Assembly: GCF_900111095.1 (NCBI RefSeq)
Contig: NZ_FOGB01000016.1
Location: 47,632-111,631 of the forward strand
From: Amphritea atlantica
GTDB taxonomy: Bacteria; Pseudomonadota; Gammaproteobacteria; Pseudomonadales; Balneatricaceae
DNA: 64,000 nt
Direction of reading: 5' to 3'
Below the pieces are notes generated by a model. The model ran no database searches and was not told where the DNA came from. It was given only the letters and a program-made list of their open reading frames with translations. Made by a program: the position numbers and the translations under genes. Below, piece by piece: positions 1 through 9,925 of this stretch (the first letter of the stretch is position 1; each line of letters starts with the position of its first letter).

Positions 1-84
1 CGACACTGCAGCAGACGCCAGACCACTGAAACCCGTCGTCAGCAATATGACAGAGGCACGGTAATAATAAGAGGGAACGCGCAA
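1..84 (-). CDS. fliO: Flagellar protein FliO, N-terminal fragment (cut by window edge)
   Basis: Twenty-eight codons are visible, beginning at a TTG at 84-82, five bases beyond the fliN stop. A GAGG sequence at the end of fliN lies about 8 bases upstream and supports this start. The visible peptide reads like a signal or membrane-entry segment: a short polar start, a hydrophobic ILLTTGFSGLASA stretch, then a possible cleavage site. FliO is the small bitopic membrane protein that helps assemble the FliPQR export gate, and fliO follows fliN in most flagellar operons. Only position and this leader support the call, because the conserved transmembrane and cytoplasmic parts are outside the window. 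Confidence 0.7.
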   Translation of the reverse strand, partial: MRVPSYYYRASVILLTTGFSGLASAAVS

Positions 85-89
85 TCGGG

Positions 90-497
90 TTACCTCAGTT
101 TATCTATGCGTTCCTGCGGACTGATAACATCAGTCAGCCGGATACCGTAGCGATCATTCACCACCACTACTTCACCATGAGCCACCAGGGTACCGTTGAC
201 CAGGACATCGAGAGGCTCGCCCGCCACCCGGTCCAGTTCTACCACCGAGCCCTGATTAAGCTGCAACAGATTGCGGATCGAAATATCAGACCGGCCTACC
301 TCCATCGATAACTTAACCGGAATATCGAGAATCACATCCAGACTGGGGTTACTCAGCGCAGCCCCTTCATCTTTCAGCTCATCAAGATCGATTGACTGCC
401 CCTGGGAAGCCTCCGCCTGAGCCTGTTCAGCCATCGCAGCGCCCCAGTCATCCAGACCTTCATCCTGATCCTGGTTTTCAATATCATCATTACTCAT
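90..497 (-). CDS. fliN: Flagellar motor switch protein FliN
   Basis: 135 residues. FliN forms the base of the cytoplasmic C-ring and takes part in switching and in docking the FliH-FliI ATPase complex. The first 50 residues are acidic and Gln-rich, as in other gammaproteobacterial FliN. The SpoA (surface presentation of antigens) fold fills about residues 55-130, with the typical pattern LNQGSVVELDR followed by LVNGTLVAHGEVVVV and YGIRLTDV. It lies 24 bases after fliM and directly before fliO, so it belongs to the fliLMNO part of the minus-strand operon. Length and order are ordinary. Confidence 0.96.
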   Translation of the reverse strand: MSNDDIENQDQDEGLDDWGAAMAEQAQAEASQGQSIDLDELKDEGAALSNPSLDVILDIPVKLSMEVGRSDISIRNLLQLNQGSVVELDRVAGEPLDVLVNGTLVAHGEVVVVNDRYGIRLTDVISPQERIDKLR

Positions 498-521
498 GGG
501 TAATATGCTCTGTTTAACGGT

Positions 522-1496
522 TTAATCATTTTTAATCCGGCTGACAATCTTGACCGCCAGATTCCCACGGGATGTCCCCAGTTTACAATTAAAAACCGGC
601 ACTCTGGCAGCCTTCAACTGAAGCGTATCAGAAATATCAATCGGGATAATATCCCCGGCCTCCAGTTGCATCACATCCCTCAGCTTCATCTTCCGCTCGG
701 CAACTATCAGGTCCATATTTATCGGCGCTCCCAGCATGTCATGCTTGAGCGCAGTCAGCCACTGCTCATCCAGCTCCTCCTCAACCGGCTTGTAACCTGA
801 GACAAGAATATCCCGGATCGGCTCAAGCATTGAGTAGGGCATGGTCACGTGGAACTCCCCGGTCCCCCCTTCCATATCAACCTGAAAGCTGCTGACAACG
901 ACCACTTCTGACGGATTAATGACATTCGCCATCGCCGGATTCACTTCATGGCCAAGCACTTCAAACTTGAGCCGCATAACCGGTTCCCAGGAGCCCTCCA
1001 GATCGATAAAAAACTGACTAATCACTTTATTGATCAGACGGATCTCTGTGGGTGTGAATTCACGACCTTCGATTTTGGCATGCCGGCCATCACCGCCAAA
1101 AAAACCATCTACCAGCCTGAACACCAGTTTAGCGTCCATCACCAGCAGCGCAGTCCCCCGCAAAGGAGTAACACGCAGTAGATTGATACTGGTGGGCACA
1201 TACAGGGTATGAATATAATCGGAATACTTCATAATCTGTACGCCACCAACGGAGACATCCGCGTTATTGCGTAACAGATTAAACAGGGAGATCCGGGTAT
1301 GACGGGCAAAGCGCTCGTTAATCATCTCAAGCGTTGGCATCCGGCCACGAACAATCCGTTCATGGCTGGCCAGATCATAGGCCTTTACAGCGCCATCTTC
1401 CTCGACAACGCCCTCTTCAGTCTCAATATCGCCATCATCCACGCCATGCAGCAGCGCGTCGATTTCATCCTGAGAGAGCAGGTCTTTGACTGTCAT
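522..1496 (-). CDS. fliM: Flagellar motor switch protein FliM
   Basis: 324 residues, the usual length. FliM is the middle C-ring protein that binds phosphorylated CheY and couples it to rotor reversal. The extreme N terminus carries the CheY-P-binding motif LSQDEIDALL (residues about 7-16). The CheC-like middle domain follows (about 45-230), including the GGDGRHAKIEGREFTPTE segment. A C-terminal SpoA domain (about 245-320) packs against FliN. The gene is 13 bases after fliL and 24 bases before fliN. Nothing is missing or unusual. Confidence 0.97.
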   Translation of the reverse strand: MTVKDLLSQDEIDALLHGVDDGDIETEEGVVEEDGAVKAYDLASHERIVRGRMPTLEMINERFARHTRISLFNLLRNNADVSVGGVQIMKYSDYIHTLYVPTSINLLRVTPLRGTALLVMDAKLVFRLVDGFFGGDGRHAKIEGREFTPTEIRLINKVISQFFIDLEGSWEPVMRLKFEVLGHEVNPAMANVINPSEVVVVSSFQVDMEGGTGEFHVTMPYSMLEPIRDILVSGYKPVEEELDEQWLTALKHDMLGAPINMDLIVAERKMKLRDVMQLEAGDIIPIDISDTLQLKAARVPVFNCKLGTSRGNLAVKIVSRIKND

Positions 1497-1509
1497 ATAT
1501 GCGTTTCCA

Positions 1510-2037
1510 TCACTGCATTATAAATCCGGTAAACAGTATTTTTTCGACCCCGGGCTTGCCGATTTTCTCCTGCATAACCCCCTGAATTCCAGCCAGGGCC
1601 GCTTGCTGAAGCATCACTTTACCCTCAGGAGTTCGCAGTTTGTCAAAAGACTGCTGAGAAAATAGCTGATTAAGTACAGATACGATCTTCGGCATATGTT
1701 TGGTCAGCGCCGTGGCGACCTCATCATCGCGACTCTTCGCTTCAACATAGAGTTGCATATAGTGAGTGCGCCCATCGGCACTGGGAACAACAACGGTAAA
1801 GTAAGGGCTTCCCTCAAGCGTTCGAATCTTGGTATAGATCGCCTGCGCTGGTTTTGCAGGCTTAGCCTCCTCTGCAACAGGCTCAGTATCAGAGCCGCTC
1901 ATCAAAAACATCGTGGCTCCGCCACCGATCAGAGCTGCCAGAATCACTCCGGCAACAATAATGAGAATCAGCTTAAGCTTCCCAGGCTTCTTCGTTACGC
2001 CTTCTTCATCAACCGCTTCAGTCGTTTCTTCAGCCAT
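1510..2037 (-). CDS. fliL: Flagellar basal body-associated protein FliL
   Basis: 175 residues from the chosen ATG, which has a GGGG-type Shine-Dalgarno 6 bases upstream; a TTG six codons earlier is the alternative. FliL is a single-pass inner-membrane protein around the stator that supports torque and stator function. A short Lys-rich cytoplasmic tail (KKPGKLK) precedes one transmembrane helix (about residues 20-43). The periplasmic domain follows, ending in the conserved region leading to ILFTGFIMQ. The gene opens the fliLMNO stretch about 125 bases after fliK; the gap holds a GCCGG-AATA-CCGGC inverted repeat (2059-2072) just ahead of the start. Confidence 0.93.
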   Translation of the reverse strand: MAEETTEAVDEEGVTKKPGKLKLILIIVAGVILAALIGGGATMFLMSGSDTEPVAEEAKPAKPAQAIYTKIRTLEGSPYFTVVVPSADGRTHYMQLYVEAKSRDDEVATALTKHMPKIVSVLNQLFSQQSFDKLRTPEGKVMLQQAALAGIQGVMQEKIGKPGVEKILFTGFIMQ

Positions 2038-2162
2038 TACCTGCCCCACTATCAACCAGCCGGAATACCGGCCGGTGCATTAAATCACAACCCAGAGCGT
2101 AATATAACATACTGATTCAGCGGCGGAAGCAGACGCCCGCACATTCCTGCCAAGATTACCAG

Positions 2163-4484
2163 TCAGGCGTAATAATCGACCAGAGAAAGACTCTCACTGA
2201 CAACCGATTCAACCCGGCCATCATCGACAAAATCATTCTGATAACCCGTGAAAGATGAGCCTGAACCGGAGCCAGAATCATCCCGCTGACCGCCATTGCT
2301 ATGATCTTCCACTGAAGATTCTGACAGATTTAATCCCTGATCGGCGAACATCTCTCTCAGCCTTGGCATATTTTGTTCCAGAGCCTCCCGAACACTACCG
2401 TGGGGCGTATTAAACACCACAGTAACCTGTTCATTTTTAACATGCAGCCGCACATGCAACGACCCAAGCTCCGGCGGATCAAGCTGAATATCCGCAAACT
2501 GACCATTTTTTGACGCCATAACCATCACCCGATCATTCACCGCCTGGCTCCATGCAGCTTCACCGGGGCGCACTCCATGAGGCATCACCAGCTGAACGGA
2601 TTCCTGAGAAGGACGAACACCTCTGGATGCTGCTGCCAGAGAGTCGGCAAAACTGGTAAGCTGACTCTCCTGACGCCCCTCCACACGGCTGGCAGACTCA
2701 ATACCGCCTGACGATCTATCGGCATCAGCTGCGATCGCTTTTAATTGTTCCCTGACACTATCTGCACTCAACTGCCCACCAGACAGAGAGGCCGCAGTCG
2801 CCTGCATTTGAGACTGAGCCTGAGAAGGAGATGAATCATGACGCGCAGCGGTCTGATTGCTTTGATCCTGACTCTGAGCCAGATTCTGCGACTGCAAAAC
2901 CAAACCTTCCGCTGTACGACTCCCCCCCTTATCGGTTTGATTTCGCGTAACGGCTTCACGGTTCCGGTCTACGCTACTGACTGGCGCCTGAGCGATTGCA
3001 GCAGACTCCACTGCAGGCTGACCGGCCATTGCTACCGCCCCCTGCGGACTCTTCTGTTCTGTGCTACCTGTTAATAGTGAACCGGCAGAGTCACCTGCCT
3101 GCTTATCTGCTGGTGACATTCCAACTGCCTCACGCTCTGGCAAGACCTGCGATGAAATGGAGGCCGGTGTTATTGGTCGAGCCTGCCTATCTTCTGGTGG
3201 CGTTCCAACTGCCTCACGCTCTGGCAAGACCTGCGATGAAATGGAGGCCAGTGTCGCTGGTCGAGCCGGCGTATCTACCGGCTCAGACGCCATACCCTGC
3301 TCAGTTGACTGCCTGGCAACCGGAGTATTAGCTGTTTGCTCAACAATCGGAGCCACCGATGCAGGAGCGGTAACCGACTGCTCGATAGCTGGCGCTATCC
3401 CCGCAGCAGGACGCTGTTCGGTCTGTATGTCAGCCGCCACTGCCTGACCGGCCACAACAGTCTCTCCGGACCTTACAACTTCGGGCGTCACTGTTAATAA
3501 CGTCGCATCATTTCTGCCAGCCTCACCAGATTGTTTGTCGCCCGTTTCTGCAGCAGCTCCCGCTGCCCGGCCGGCTATAACTTCACTAATGACGGTCGCT
3601 ACAGGACTATCCTGGTAAGCACTCTGATACTGATTGGCTGACACATAGTCAGCCCGCGACATGACAGGGGACACCGGGTCAGACGCAGAACTATCAGCTT
3701 TAGCAACCGGATTCTGCGCTGTCATGTCGACCTGAAGTTGCTGATTTGGCAACGAGCCCTGACCATTGGTAACTGGCGCTACCTGAACACTTTCAGCCAC
3801 CGAATTCTCTTCAGCCAAAGGCCGTGTCTGCGAGATGCCTGATACACCACCAGCCGCCTGAGCAGGAATTGCATCCATCTGCTGAGACATCCCAGGTTGC
3901 TCGACTACACCTCGCTCAGTACGACTATCCGCTGTAGCCAGCTGCTTCAATGCAGAGTCCACCGCCACAGCCAGATCCGCACGCCGATACTGATCAATCT
4001 GCTGCAGCGCATACTCACCTGCTTGCGGAACTACCTGAAGAGCGTCGCTGCTGTCTGCCGACTCAGAACGCTTCTGTGAAACTTGCTTAAAGCGCTGATC
4101 TAACTGCTGCTCTAACTGTTTTTCCAGCTGCTGGCGCTGCTCCCGCTGCCCAACTGCCCCAGTAGTTTCTACAGCCGCCTCAGTGACGGTACTACTATCA
4201 TCCTGCCCCAAACTCGCGACCACATCAGCTGTAGCGGCGCTCCCTGCAGGCAACAACTGGCCACTCTCCGGCAACTTTTGTCCGCCGCTACCTTGTTGAC
4301 CACCCAATTGCCCATCACCACCTGGGATCCGTTGCGCCTGTCGCAACGATTCTCCAAAGGACGGTAAATTGCTTGTCGCTGCGCCATCACCCGGCGCAAT
4401 ACCGGTTAATACGCCACTGCCTGGTACTGAACCGACATTCAATAGTGATCCGACCCCATTAGGAGCGGAAAGTGTTTGATCCAT
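2163..4484 (-). CDS. fliK: Flagellar hook-length control protein FliK
   Basis: 773 residues, long for the family but FliK length varies with its ruler region. FliK is secreted through the growing hook, measures its length and switches the export gate from hook to filament substrates. The N-terminal 600 residues are low-complexity, rich in Gln, Ala, Ser and Pro. The conserved Flg_hook domain lies near residues 645-735, with LDPPELGSLHVRL and VTVVFNTPHGSVREAL. An 84-bp tandem duplication (see repeat entry) sits in the ruler part. A near-consensus sigma-54 promoter lies 40 bases upstream, so fliK starts its own transcript, probably running on into fliLMNO. Confidence 0.95.
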   Translation of the reverse strand: MDQTLSAPNGVGSLLNVGSVPGSGVLTGIAPGDGAATSNLPSFGESLRQAQRIPGGDGQLGGQQGSGGQKLPESGQLLPAGSAATADVVASLGQDDSSTVTEAAVETTGAVGQREQRQQLEKQLEQQLDQRFKQVSQKRSESADSSDALQVVPQAGEYALQQIDQYRRADLAVAVDSALKQLATADSRTERGVVEQPGMSQQMDAIPAQAAGGVSGISQTRPLAEENSVAESVQVAPVTNGQGSLPNQQLQVDMTAQNPVAKADSSASDPVSPVMSRADYVSANQYQSAYQDSPVATVISEVIAGRAAGAAAETGDKQSGEAGRNDATLLTVTPEVVRSGETVVAGQAVAADIQTEQRPAAGIAPAIEQSVTAPASVAPIVEQTANTPVARQSTEQGMASEPVDTPARPATLASISSQVLPEREAVGTPPEDRQARPITPASISSQVLPEREAVGMSPADKQAGDSAGSLLTGSTEQKSPQGAVAMAGQPAVESAAIAQAPVSSVDRNREAVTRNQTDKGGSRTAEGLVLQSQNLAQSQDQSNQTAARHDSSPSQAQSQMQATAASLSGGQLSADSVREQLKAIAADADRSSGGIESASRVEGRQESQLTSFADSLAAASRGVRPSQESVQLVMPHGVRPGEAAWSQAVNDRVMVMASKNGQFADIQLDPPELGSLHVRLHVKNEQVTVVFNTPHGSVREALEQNMPRLREMFADQGLNLSESSVEDHSNGGQRDDSGSGSGSSFTGYQNDFVDDGRVESVVSESLSLVDYYA
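3119..3249 (-). repeat. 84-bp tandem duplication in the fliK ruler region
   Basis: A block of about 47 bases (3119-3165) recurs almost unchanged at 3203-3249, giving an 84-base (28-codon) period. In the protein it yields two copies of ASISSQVLPEREAVG. The period is a whole number of codons, so the frame is kept, as expected for a ruler domain that can lengthen or shorten. Confidence 0.9.
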
Positions 4485-4522
4485 ACTGCGTTCTCCGGCA
4501 GAGTTCTATCCACTGAGTTATT

Positions 4523-4538
4523 AGCATAATCAGTGCCA
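4523..4538 (-). promoter_or_regulatory. Sigma-54 promoter of fliK
   Basis: On the minus strand the sequence is TGGCACTGATTATGCT. It has the full TGGCAC -24 element and GC at -12 with the obligatory 10 bases between GG and GC. The -12 GC is about 40 bases before the fliK start. FlrC or FlrA from this same window is the expected activator. Confidence 0.8.
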
Positions 4539-4562
4539 GATACTCCGGGAGAAGCAGAAACA

Positions 4563-5006
4563 TCAGATAAAAGGCGGGCGGATTAACTGCGAACGTTCAT
4601 CCAGTTCTTTTTGAAGTTGCTTTTCAGCTTGTAGAGATTCTTCGCGCCTGAGCTTATCAACCAGCATCTCAACCGCTTTAAAATGCTGATAAGCACTCTG
4701 CCAATACTCCTTTACCTTCTCTAGCTGAGCACGATCCGTCTGCAGGGCTTTTTCCTGCTGCTGTACAGCACCACTTAACTTTTGCATGAAGGCCTGATGA
4801 GTCTCAATCTGCCCGGGTGAAATACCCGAAGCCCCCACCTGATAGAAACTATTGGCATAGTCAGCGTGATAGCTTCGAAGCTGCTCCAGCGTCGCCTCCC
4901 CCTGTTGAACTCGGGACTGGGACTGACTTAACCACTGATCCGCCTGTTTACGCTTACGCTCGGCAAGATCGAGCACTACCTGCAACCGCTTTGACCGTTT
5001 TTTCAC
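4563..5006 (-). CDS. fliJ: Flagellar export protein FliJ
   Basis: 147 residues, the normal size. FliJ is the coiled-coil stalk protein of the export ATPase, inserting into the FliI hexamer and contacting FlhA. The sequence is almost wholly predicted coiled coil, with heptad-like runs and many Gln, Glu, Lys and Arg residues ([20 protein letters not shown]). It starts at a GTG that overlaps the fliI stop as GTGA, indicating tight translational coupling. It ends 78 bases before fliK, which has its own promoter, so it is probably the last gene of the fliE-J transcript. Confidence 0.92.
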   Translation of the reverse strand: MKKRSKRLQVVLDLAERKRKQADQWLSQSQSRVQQGEATLEQLRSYHADYANSFYQVGASGISPGQIETHQAFMQKLSGAVQQQEKALQTDRAQLEKVKEYWQSAYQHFKAVEMLVDKLRREESLQAEKQLQKELDERSQLIRPPFI

Positions 5007-6400
5007 TGCGTCTGATTACCCATAGCAATATTCTGCCGCCCCTGCTGATCAGTGGTATTCGTATTGCCGGGATTAGGCGTCAACACCATCGCCAGGTCGG
5101 TAAGACTCTTTTGAAACGCATAGGCTTCATCCAGCCCCTGCTGCAGAAAAGCATTCATCAGCGGCATCCGCTCAACTGCAAAATCAGTCTCGGCATCGCT
5201 GCCCCTGACATAAGCACCGATAGAGATCAGATCGCTGTTTTGCTGAAATTTAGAGTAGAGCTGCTTAAACCCCATGGCTGCTTTAAGGTGGTCTGAACTG
5301 ACGATCTGCGGCATCGCACGACTGATTGATTGTTCAATATCAATAGCGGGATAGTGCCCCCGTTCCGCCAGTGTCCGGGACAACACTATATGACCATCCA
5401 GAATAGCCCGGGCGGAGTCAGCGATGGGATCCTGCTGATCATCCCCCTCGGTCAGTACGGTATAGAATGCGGTGATTGAGCCACCACCCTTATCACCATT
5501 ACCCGCGCGTTCCACCAGCTTAGGCAGTTTGGCAAACACCGAAGGCGGATACCCTTTGGTTGCCGGAGGCTCGCCGACAGCCAGGGCGATCTCCCGCTGC
5601 GCCTGAGCATAACGGGTCAGCGAATCCATCAGCAGAAGAACATTTTTCCCATGTTCCCGGTAATATTCTGCCAACCGGGTGGCCAACTGAGCAGCCCTGA
5701 GACGCATCAGCGGCGACTCGTCCGCAGGAGACGCCACCACGACAGCACGACGCATCCCCTCCTCACCAAGGCTGTGATCGATAAACTCCTTTACCTCCCG
5801 ACCACGCTCCCCGATCAGCCCCACAACGACAATATCCGCCTCAGTAAAACGGGTCATCATCCCCAGCAGCACACTTTTACCCACACCACTGCCCGCAAAC
5901 AGCCCCAGCCGCTGCCCCCGGCCAACACTCAACAACGAGTTAATTGCGCGAATACCCACATCCAGCGTCTGTCTGATAGGCTGTCGACTAAGAGGATTAA
6001 TATTGCGCCCCTGAAGCGGCACTGTGGTCTTACACCCCAACGGACCGAGACTATCCAGCGGTTTGCCAACCCCATTTATGACCCGACCAAGCAGTTCAAA
6101 GCCGACCTCAACATCGCCCCCGCCCTGCATTGGACTGACCCGCGCTCCCGGCGCCAACCCCTCCAGCAGATCAACAGGCATCAGATAGATCCGGTCACCG
6201 GAAAAACCGACAACCTCTGCCTCTACCGGTTCTCCATGCGGAGGATAGATAAGGCAGTACTCCCCCATAGAAGCCTTGATTCCCACCGCTTCAAGAGTTA
6301 AACCGATCAAACGTGTTATCTGCCCGTGAGCCACAGGCGCAGGTATCTGATAGTCCAGTCCCCGCAAGCGGGACAGACGTTTCAGCAGTTGATCATTCAT
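5003..6400 (-). CDS. fliI: Flagellum-specific ATP synthase FliI
   Basis: 465 residues from the ATG at 6400, which overlaps the end of fliH by 8 bases; an upstream in-frame start would add 13 unconserved residues. FliI is the hexameric ATPase of flagellar type III export, related to F1-beta. The Walker A motif GSGVGKS is near residue 175 and Walker B VLLLMDS near 265. [10 protein letters not shown] and the [15 protein letters not shown] segment are also typical. Position between fliH and fliJ is standard. Confidence 0.97.
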   Translation of the reverse strand: MNDQLLKRLSRLRGLDYQIPAPVAHGQITRLIGLTLEAVGIKASMGEYCLIYPPHGEPVEAEVVGFSGDRIYLMPVDLLEGLAPGARVSPMQGGGDVEVGFELLGRVINGVGKPLDSLGPLGCKTTVPLQGRNINPLSRQPIRQTLDVGIRAINSLLSVGRGQRLGLFAGSGVGKSVLLGMMTRFTEADIVVVGLIGERGREVKEFIDHSLGEEGMRRAVVVASPADESPLMRLRAAQLATRLAEYYREHGKNVLLLMDSLTRYAQAQREIALAVGEPPATKGYPPSVFAKLPKLVERAGNGDKGGGSITAFYTVLTEGDDQQDPIADSARAILDGHIVLSRTLAERGHYPAIDIEQSISRAMPQIVSSDHLKAAMGFKQLYSKFQQNSDLISIGAYVRGSDAETDFAVERMPLMNAFLQQGLDEAYAFQKSLTDLAMVLTPNPGNTNTTDQQGRQNIAMGNQTQ

Positions 6401-7163
6401 GAGATTCCGGTGACTGAACGGAAGGGTCGGCCGCTTCATCCAACTGACTCAGCGCGCTACGTAAACGGGATGCTGCAGCACCAAAGCGTCGCTCAACTGT
6501 ATTATCGAGCAAGCCATAACCATTGACGACTTTGCAGCCTCCCCGGGTGACCGAGGGTTCTTCTACCAGCGTCCAGTTTTCATTCAGCGCGAGCAAAGGC
6601 TCCAGCACCGGCACATCACCCGGGTTAAGAATGATTTTGATCTCAGCTCCGGTCTGGGGTAACTGCGCGATCGCATCCTCAACCGCCTTAATCACCGCTT
6701 CACCGTCCTGCTCTATCTGCGCCCCGATCACCGCTTCGCTTAACTCAGTAATCAGCTCGACCACCAGTTGCTCCATCTGAGCATTCACCTGCTGTAACGG
6801 CTTATCCAACTGCTGCTGCAATGCTCTTAGCAGTTGTAGCTGAGTGTCGATCTCAGCCTGCGATGCTGCCAGCCCTTCCTGGTGACCTGCTGCACGCCCC
6901 TCTTCAAGCCCCTGCTGTACGCCCTCTTCACGCCCCTGTTGCAGGCCTTCCTGATAAGCATCCTCACGAATCTTTTCAAGCTCAGAGAGCTTCAGGCGGC
7001 CATCGACCACCTCTTCAACCGCTTCCTCTTCAACCGGCTCAGGTTTGCGTTGCAGCCCCACCACGTGATGGCTCTGCACCACCGGCAGCGTCCACAATGC
7101 CGCCGCCCGGGCATCCTCTGCACGAATTCTGATAACCGATTTATCGATCGCCTTCATTCGCAT
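6393..7163 (-). CDS. fliH: Flagellar assembly protein FliH
   Basis: 256 residues. FliH dimers hold FliI and tether it to the C-ring through FliN. The centre has the family's glycine repeats in a helix ([20 protein letters not shown], about residues 75-105, spacing GxxxG). The C-terminal half (about 115-250) is the FliH/HrpE-type FliI-binding domain. The start overlaps the fliG stop by one base (TAATG), and the gene end overlaps fliI. Confidence 0.94.
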   Translation of the reverse strand: MRMKAIDKSVIRIRAEDARAAALWTLPVVQSHHVVGLQRKPEPVEEEAVEEVVDGRLKLSELEKIREDAYQEGLQQGREEGVQQGLEEGRAAGHQEGLAASQAEIDTQLQLLRALQQQLDKPLQQVNAQMEQLVVELITELSEAVIGAQIEQDGEAVIKAVEDAIAQLPQTGAEIKIILNPGDVPVLEPLLALNENWTLVEEPSVTRGGCKVVNGYGLLDNTVERRFGAAASRLRSALSQLDEAADPSVQSPESHE

Positions 7164-8179
7164 TACATCATCTCTTCGCCGCCACTACCCAGCACGATTT
7201 CACCCTCATCAGCCAGTCGGCGAGCAACATTAAGAATCTCTTTCTGAGCATCTTCCACTTCACTGACACGCACCGGACCTTTTGCTTCAAGATCATCTCG
7301 CAGCAGCTCGGCAGCACGTTTCGACATATTTTTGAAAATTTTGTCCTGCAACCCGGTTTCCGCACCTTTCAGTGCAACCACCAGAGTATCGGTGTTGATC
7401 TCGCGCAGGATCACCTGAATACCGCGATCCTCAACATCGATCAGATTATCGAAGACAAACATCATCTCAGAGATCTGATCACCCAGCGCTTCATCCACTT
7501 CACGGATTTTCTCCATCAGTTCCTGCTCAATATTACTATCGAAGTAGTTCATAATATTGGCAGTGGTTTTCAGACCACCCAGACTGGCACTCTGACTGCT
7601 GGCGCCGGAGAACTGCGATTCGAGTATGTCATTCAGCTCCTGCAATGCCGATGGCTGAATCTGATCAAGCGAGGTAATCCTCATCATAATTTCCAGACGC
7701 ACATTCTCATCAAACCGCTGCAATACATGCGCTGCCTGGTCGGGGTCCAGATAGGCGATAACCACCGCCTGAATCTGCGGATGTTCATAACGGATAATCT
7801 CGGCAACCTGCCGCGAGTCCATCCACTTCAGACTTTCAAGACCTGAAGTATTGGTGGTCATCAGAATACGATCAACCAGCGTCTGAGCCCGATCACTCCC
7901 CAGCGCCTGGCTCAGCATCTCTTTGATATAGTGGTCATTATTAATACCGATACTGGTCTGATCGCTGATCGCTTCCATAAAGTCAGCCATCACCGCTTCG
8001 ACCGTGGACTGAGGGATATTATCCAGATTACTCATGGTGAGCCCCAGCTGCTGCACCTCTTTCTGCCCCAGATAGCGCAGCACCTCTGCCGCATCAGCCT
8101 CCCCCAGCGAAATAAGCAACACCGCCGCTTTCTGAACGTTCGTCAGCTCAACACCGGATTCAGTTACCTGATCATTCAT
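7163..8179 (-). CDS. fliG: Flagellar motor switch protein FliG
   Basis: 338 residues from the ATG at 8179; a TTG two codons earlier is less likely. FliG is the uppermost C-ring protein: its N domain binds FliF, its middle binds FliM and its C domain contacts the MotA-type stator. The N-terminal LTNVQKAAVLLISLGE, the EHPQ motif near residue 125 (IIRYEHPQIQAVV) and the charged C-terminal ridge (ISEMMFVFDNLIDVEDRGIQ then RAAELLRDDLEAKGPVRVSE) are all present. It overlaps fliF by 8 bases and fliH by one. Confidence 0.97.
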   Translation of the reverse strand: MNDQVTESGVELTNVQKAAVLLISLGEADAAEVLRYLGQKEVQQLGLTMSNLDNIPQSTVEAVMADFMEAISDQTSIGINNDHYIKEMLSQALGSDRAQTLVDRILMTTNTSGLESLKWMDSRQVAEIIRYEHPQIQAVVIAYLDPDQAAHVLQRFDENVRLEIMMRITSLDQIQPSALQELNDILESQFSGASSQSASLGGLKTTANIMNYFDSNIEQELMEKIREVDEALGDQISEMMFVFDNLIDVEDRGIQVILREINTDTLVVALKGAETGLQDKIFKNMSKRAAELLRDDLEAKGPVRVSEVEDAQKEILNVARRLADEGEIVLGSGGEEMM

Positions 8180-9872
8180 TCTCAATCACCCACTGACGTA
8201 TTGCCTGTGCCACTTTGGCTGGATCTTCTGCAATCATACTGCGTATTGCATTCATCTGATATTCATAGGTTTCATTCGGAGTCGGTGCTAGCGCGTTATC
8301 AATACCACTGAACGTCACCTGATCAGCCGATATGCCACTCATATCCAGAGATTCAAGCTCTGACGCCATATCAGCTTCAGTCTTAACCGCTGCTCCCTCC
8401 GCTGCCGCTTTATGGGCCGCACTGACCGCCAGATTTTTCATTATCGGGCGCAACACACCAAACACCAACAGCAGGACAAACAGACCACCCAGTATCTGCT
8501 TAGCAAGATCGAGCACCCACTCCTGCTTCCAGATAGGGATCTCCTCTTCCTGATACACCTCAGGCACGGCGAAAGGCGAGTTGATTACGCTCACACTGTC
8601 CCCCCGGACAGCGGAATAACCAACGGCATCCTTAACCAGTATAGTCAATCGATCCAGTTCATTCTGATCCCAGGCACTTCGGGTTGTCTCACCGCCATCA
8701 GGACTGGTCGTAGGAATATCATCAACCACCACCGCCACGGACAGCCGGTTAATCTGACCCATCTGGTGCTTGGTGTAGCTGATGGACCGATCAAGCTCAT
8801 AGTTGCGGGTCGCCTGTGAGCGGGCATTTTTCGGTCCACTCGGCCGCGCAACAACGCCTTCATTCTGAATAGGCAGACCGTTAGCCCCTACCTCCGGCAC
8901 TGAACTCGCTCCGGGAGGCTGATTTGACAATGCCCCGGGTACGCCACCTGCAGCGGCCTGTCCGGTTGTGCTTTCATCCAGCACCTGCTCACTGCGCAGC
9001 GCAGGAAGATCCGGGTTATAGATCTCATCGGTCTGCTCAACGGCGGTAAAGTCAATATCAGCAGAGACCTCGGCCCGGTAACGCCCCAACCCCACTACCG
9101 GCTGTAAAATACTGTTCACCCGATTAACCAGGGTTTCCTCTATTCTACGGGTATATTCCAGCTGTTTAGCCGCCAGAACCACATCGGTATCCATATCCCG
9201 GGTATTCAGCAGGCGCCCTTTCTGATCAACAACGGTTACATCTTCACTGGAAAGCTCTGGAATACTGGAGGCAACCAGATTGGTAATCGCTTCCACCTGG
9301 ATTGGCTCCAGCCGCTTACCAGCGACCAGGTCGAGAAACACCGATGCCGTAGGCTTACGCTGATCGCGCACAAACACTGACTGCTTCGGCAGCGCCAAAT
9401 GTACCCGGGCGCTTCGCACCGCCAGCATACTGGTCACCGTACGAGCCAGCTCACCCTCGAGTCCACGCCGGTAACGGGCATTTTCCATAAACTGACTGGT
9501 GCCCAACCCCTGCTCTTTATCCAGCAGCTCAAAGCCCACCGTGTTATCGTTGGTAAACCCTTCAGCAGCGAGGCGTAATCGCGCTTTGTGCAGATACTCA
9601 TCCGCTACCAGAATGTTGTGTCCGGTTGAATCAAACTTATAGGGAATACCATTCAACTGCAGCTGTTCAACGATCTGATTGGCATCTGCATAGGAGACAT
9701 TATTGTAGAGCACCCGATAATCCGGCTCCTGAGACCAGAGCACAACTGCAAAGCCGATCGCAATAGTGGCCGCAAGCCCCACCATCAGACCTAACTGACG
9801 CACCAGTCCCAAGCGGTTAAAGCCAAAGGCTACCGACCCACCTGTTCCTGCCTGCACTGTTGCGCTCTCCAT
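8172..9872 (-). CDS. fliF: Flagellar MS-ring protein FliF
   Basis: 566 residues, typical length. FliF forms the inner-membrane MS ring on which the rotor and export gate are built. Transmembrane helix 1 is at about residues 27-47. The ring-building YscJ/FliF domains follow, with the NGIPYKFD and LALPKQSVFVRDQRKPTASV segments. A low-complexity Pro/Gly loop lies at about 305-345. A second transmembrane helix is near residue 455 (LGGLFVLLLVFGVLRPIM). The C-terminal FliG-binding tail ends in IRQWVIENE. It follows fliE after 53 bases. Confidence 0.97.
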   Translation of the reverse strand: MESATVQAGTGGSVAFGFNRLGLVRQLGLMVGLAATIAIGFAVVLWSQEPDYRVLYNNVSYADANQIVEQLQLNGIPYKFDSTGHNILVADEYLHKARLRLAAEGFTNDNTVGFELLDKEQGLGTSQFMENARYRRGLEGELARTVTSMLAVRSARVHLALPKQSVFVRDQRKPTASVFLDLVAGKRLEPIQVEAITNLVASSIPELSSEDVTVVDQKGRLLNTRDMDTDVVLAAKQLEYTRRIEETLVNRVNSILQPVVGLGRYRAEVSADIDFTAVEQTDEIYNPDLPALRSEQVLDESTTGQAAAGGVPGALSNQPPGASSVPEVGANGLPIQNEGVVARPSGPKNARSQATRNYELDRSISYTKHQMGQINRLSVAVVVDDIPTTSPDGGETTRSAWDQNELDRLTILVKDAVGYSAVRGDSVSVINSPFAVPEVYQEEEIPIWKQEWVLDLAKQILGGLFVLLLVFGVLRPIMKNLAVSAAHKAAAEGAAVKTEADMASELESLDMSGISADQVTFSGIDNALAPTPNETYEYQMNAIRSMIAEDPAKVAQAIRQWVIENE

Positions 9873-9925
9873 CTAACCCGACACCCTGATGCTACTGCTG
9901 CATATTGTTGTGTTTATCAAACTAA

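Noticed and set aside
2100..2162. TTGGCAGGAATGTGCGG on minus ahead of fliL, like a sigma-54 site
   Set aside because: GG and GC are 9 bases apart, not the obligatory 10.
3119..3249. Repeats in fliK as a CRISPR-like array
   Set aside because: Only two copies, inside a coding frame with a whole-codon period, and no cas genes.
5651..6301. 216-codon open frame on plus across fliI
   Set aside because: It is antisense to a fully conserved ATPase gene and has no recognisable domain.
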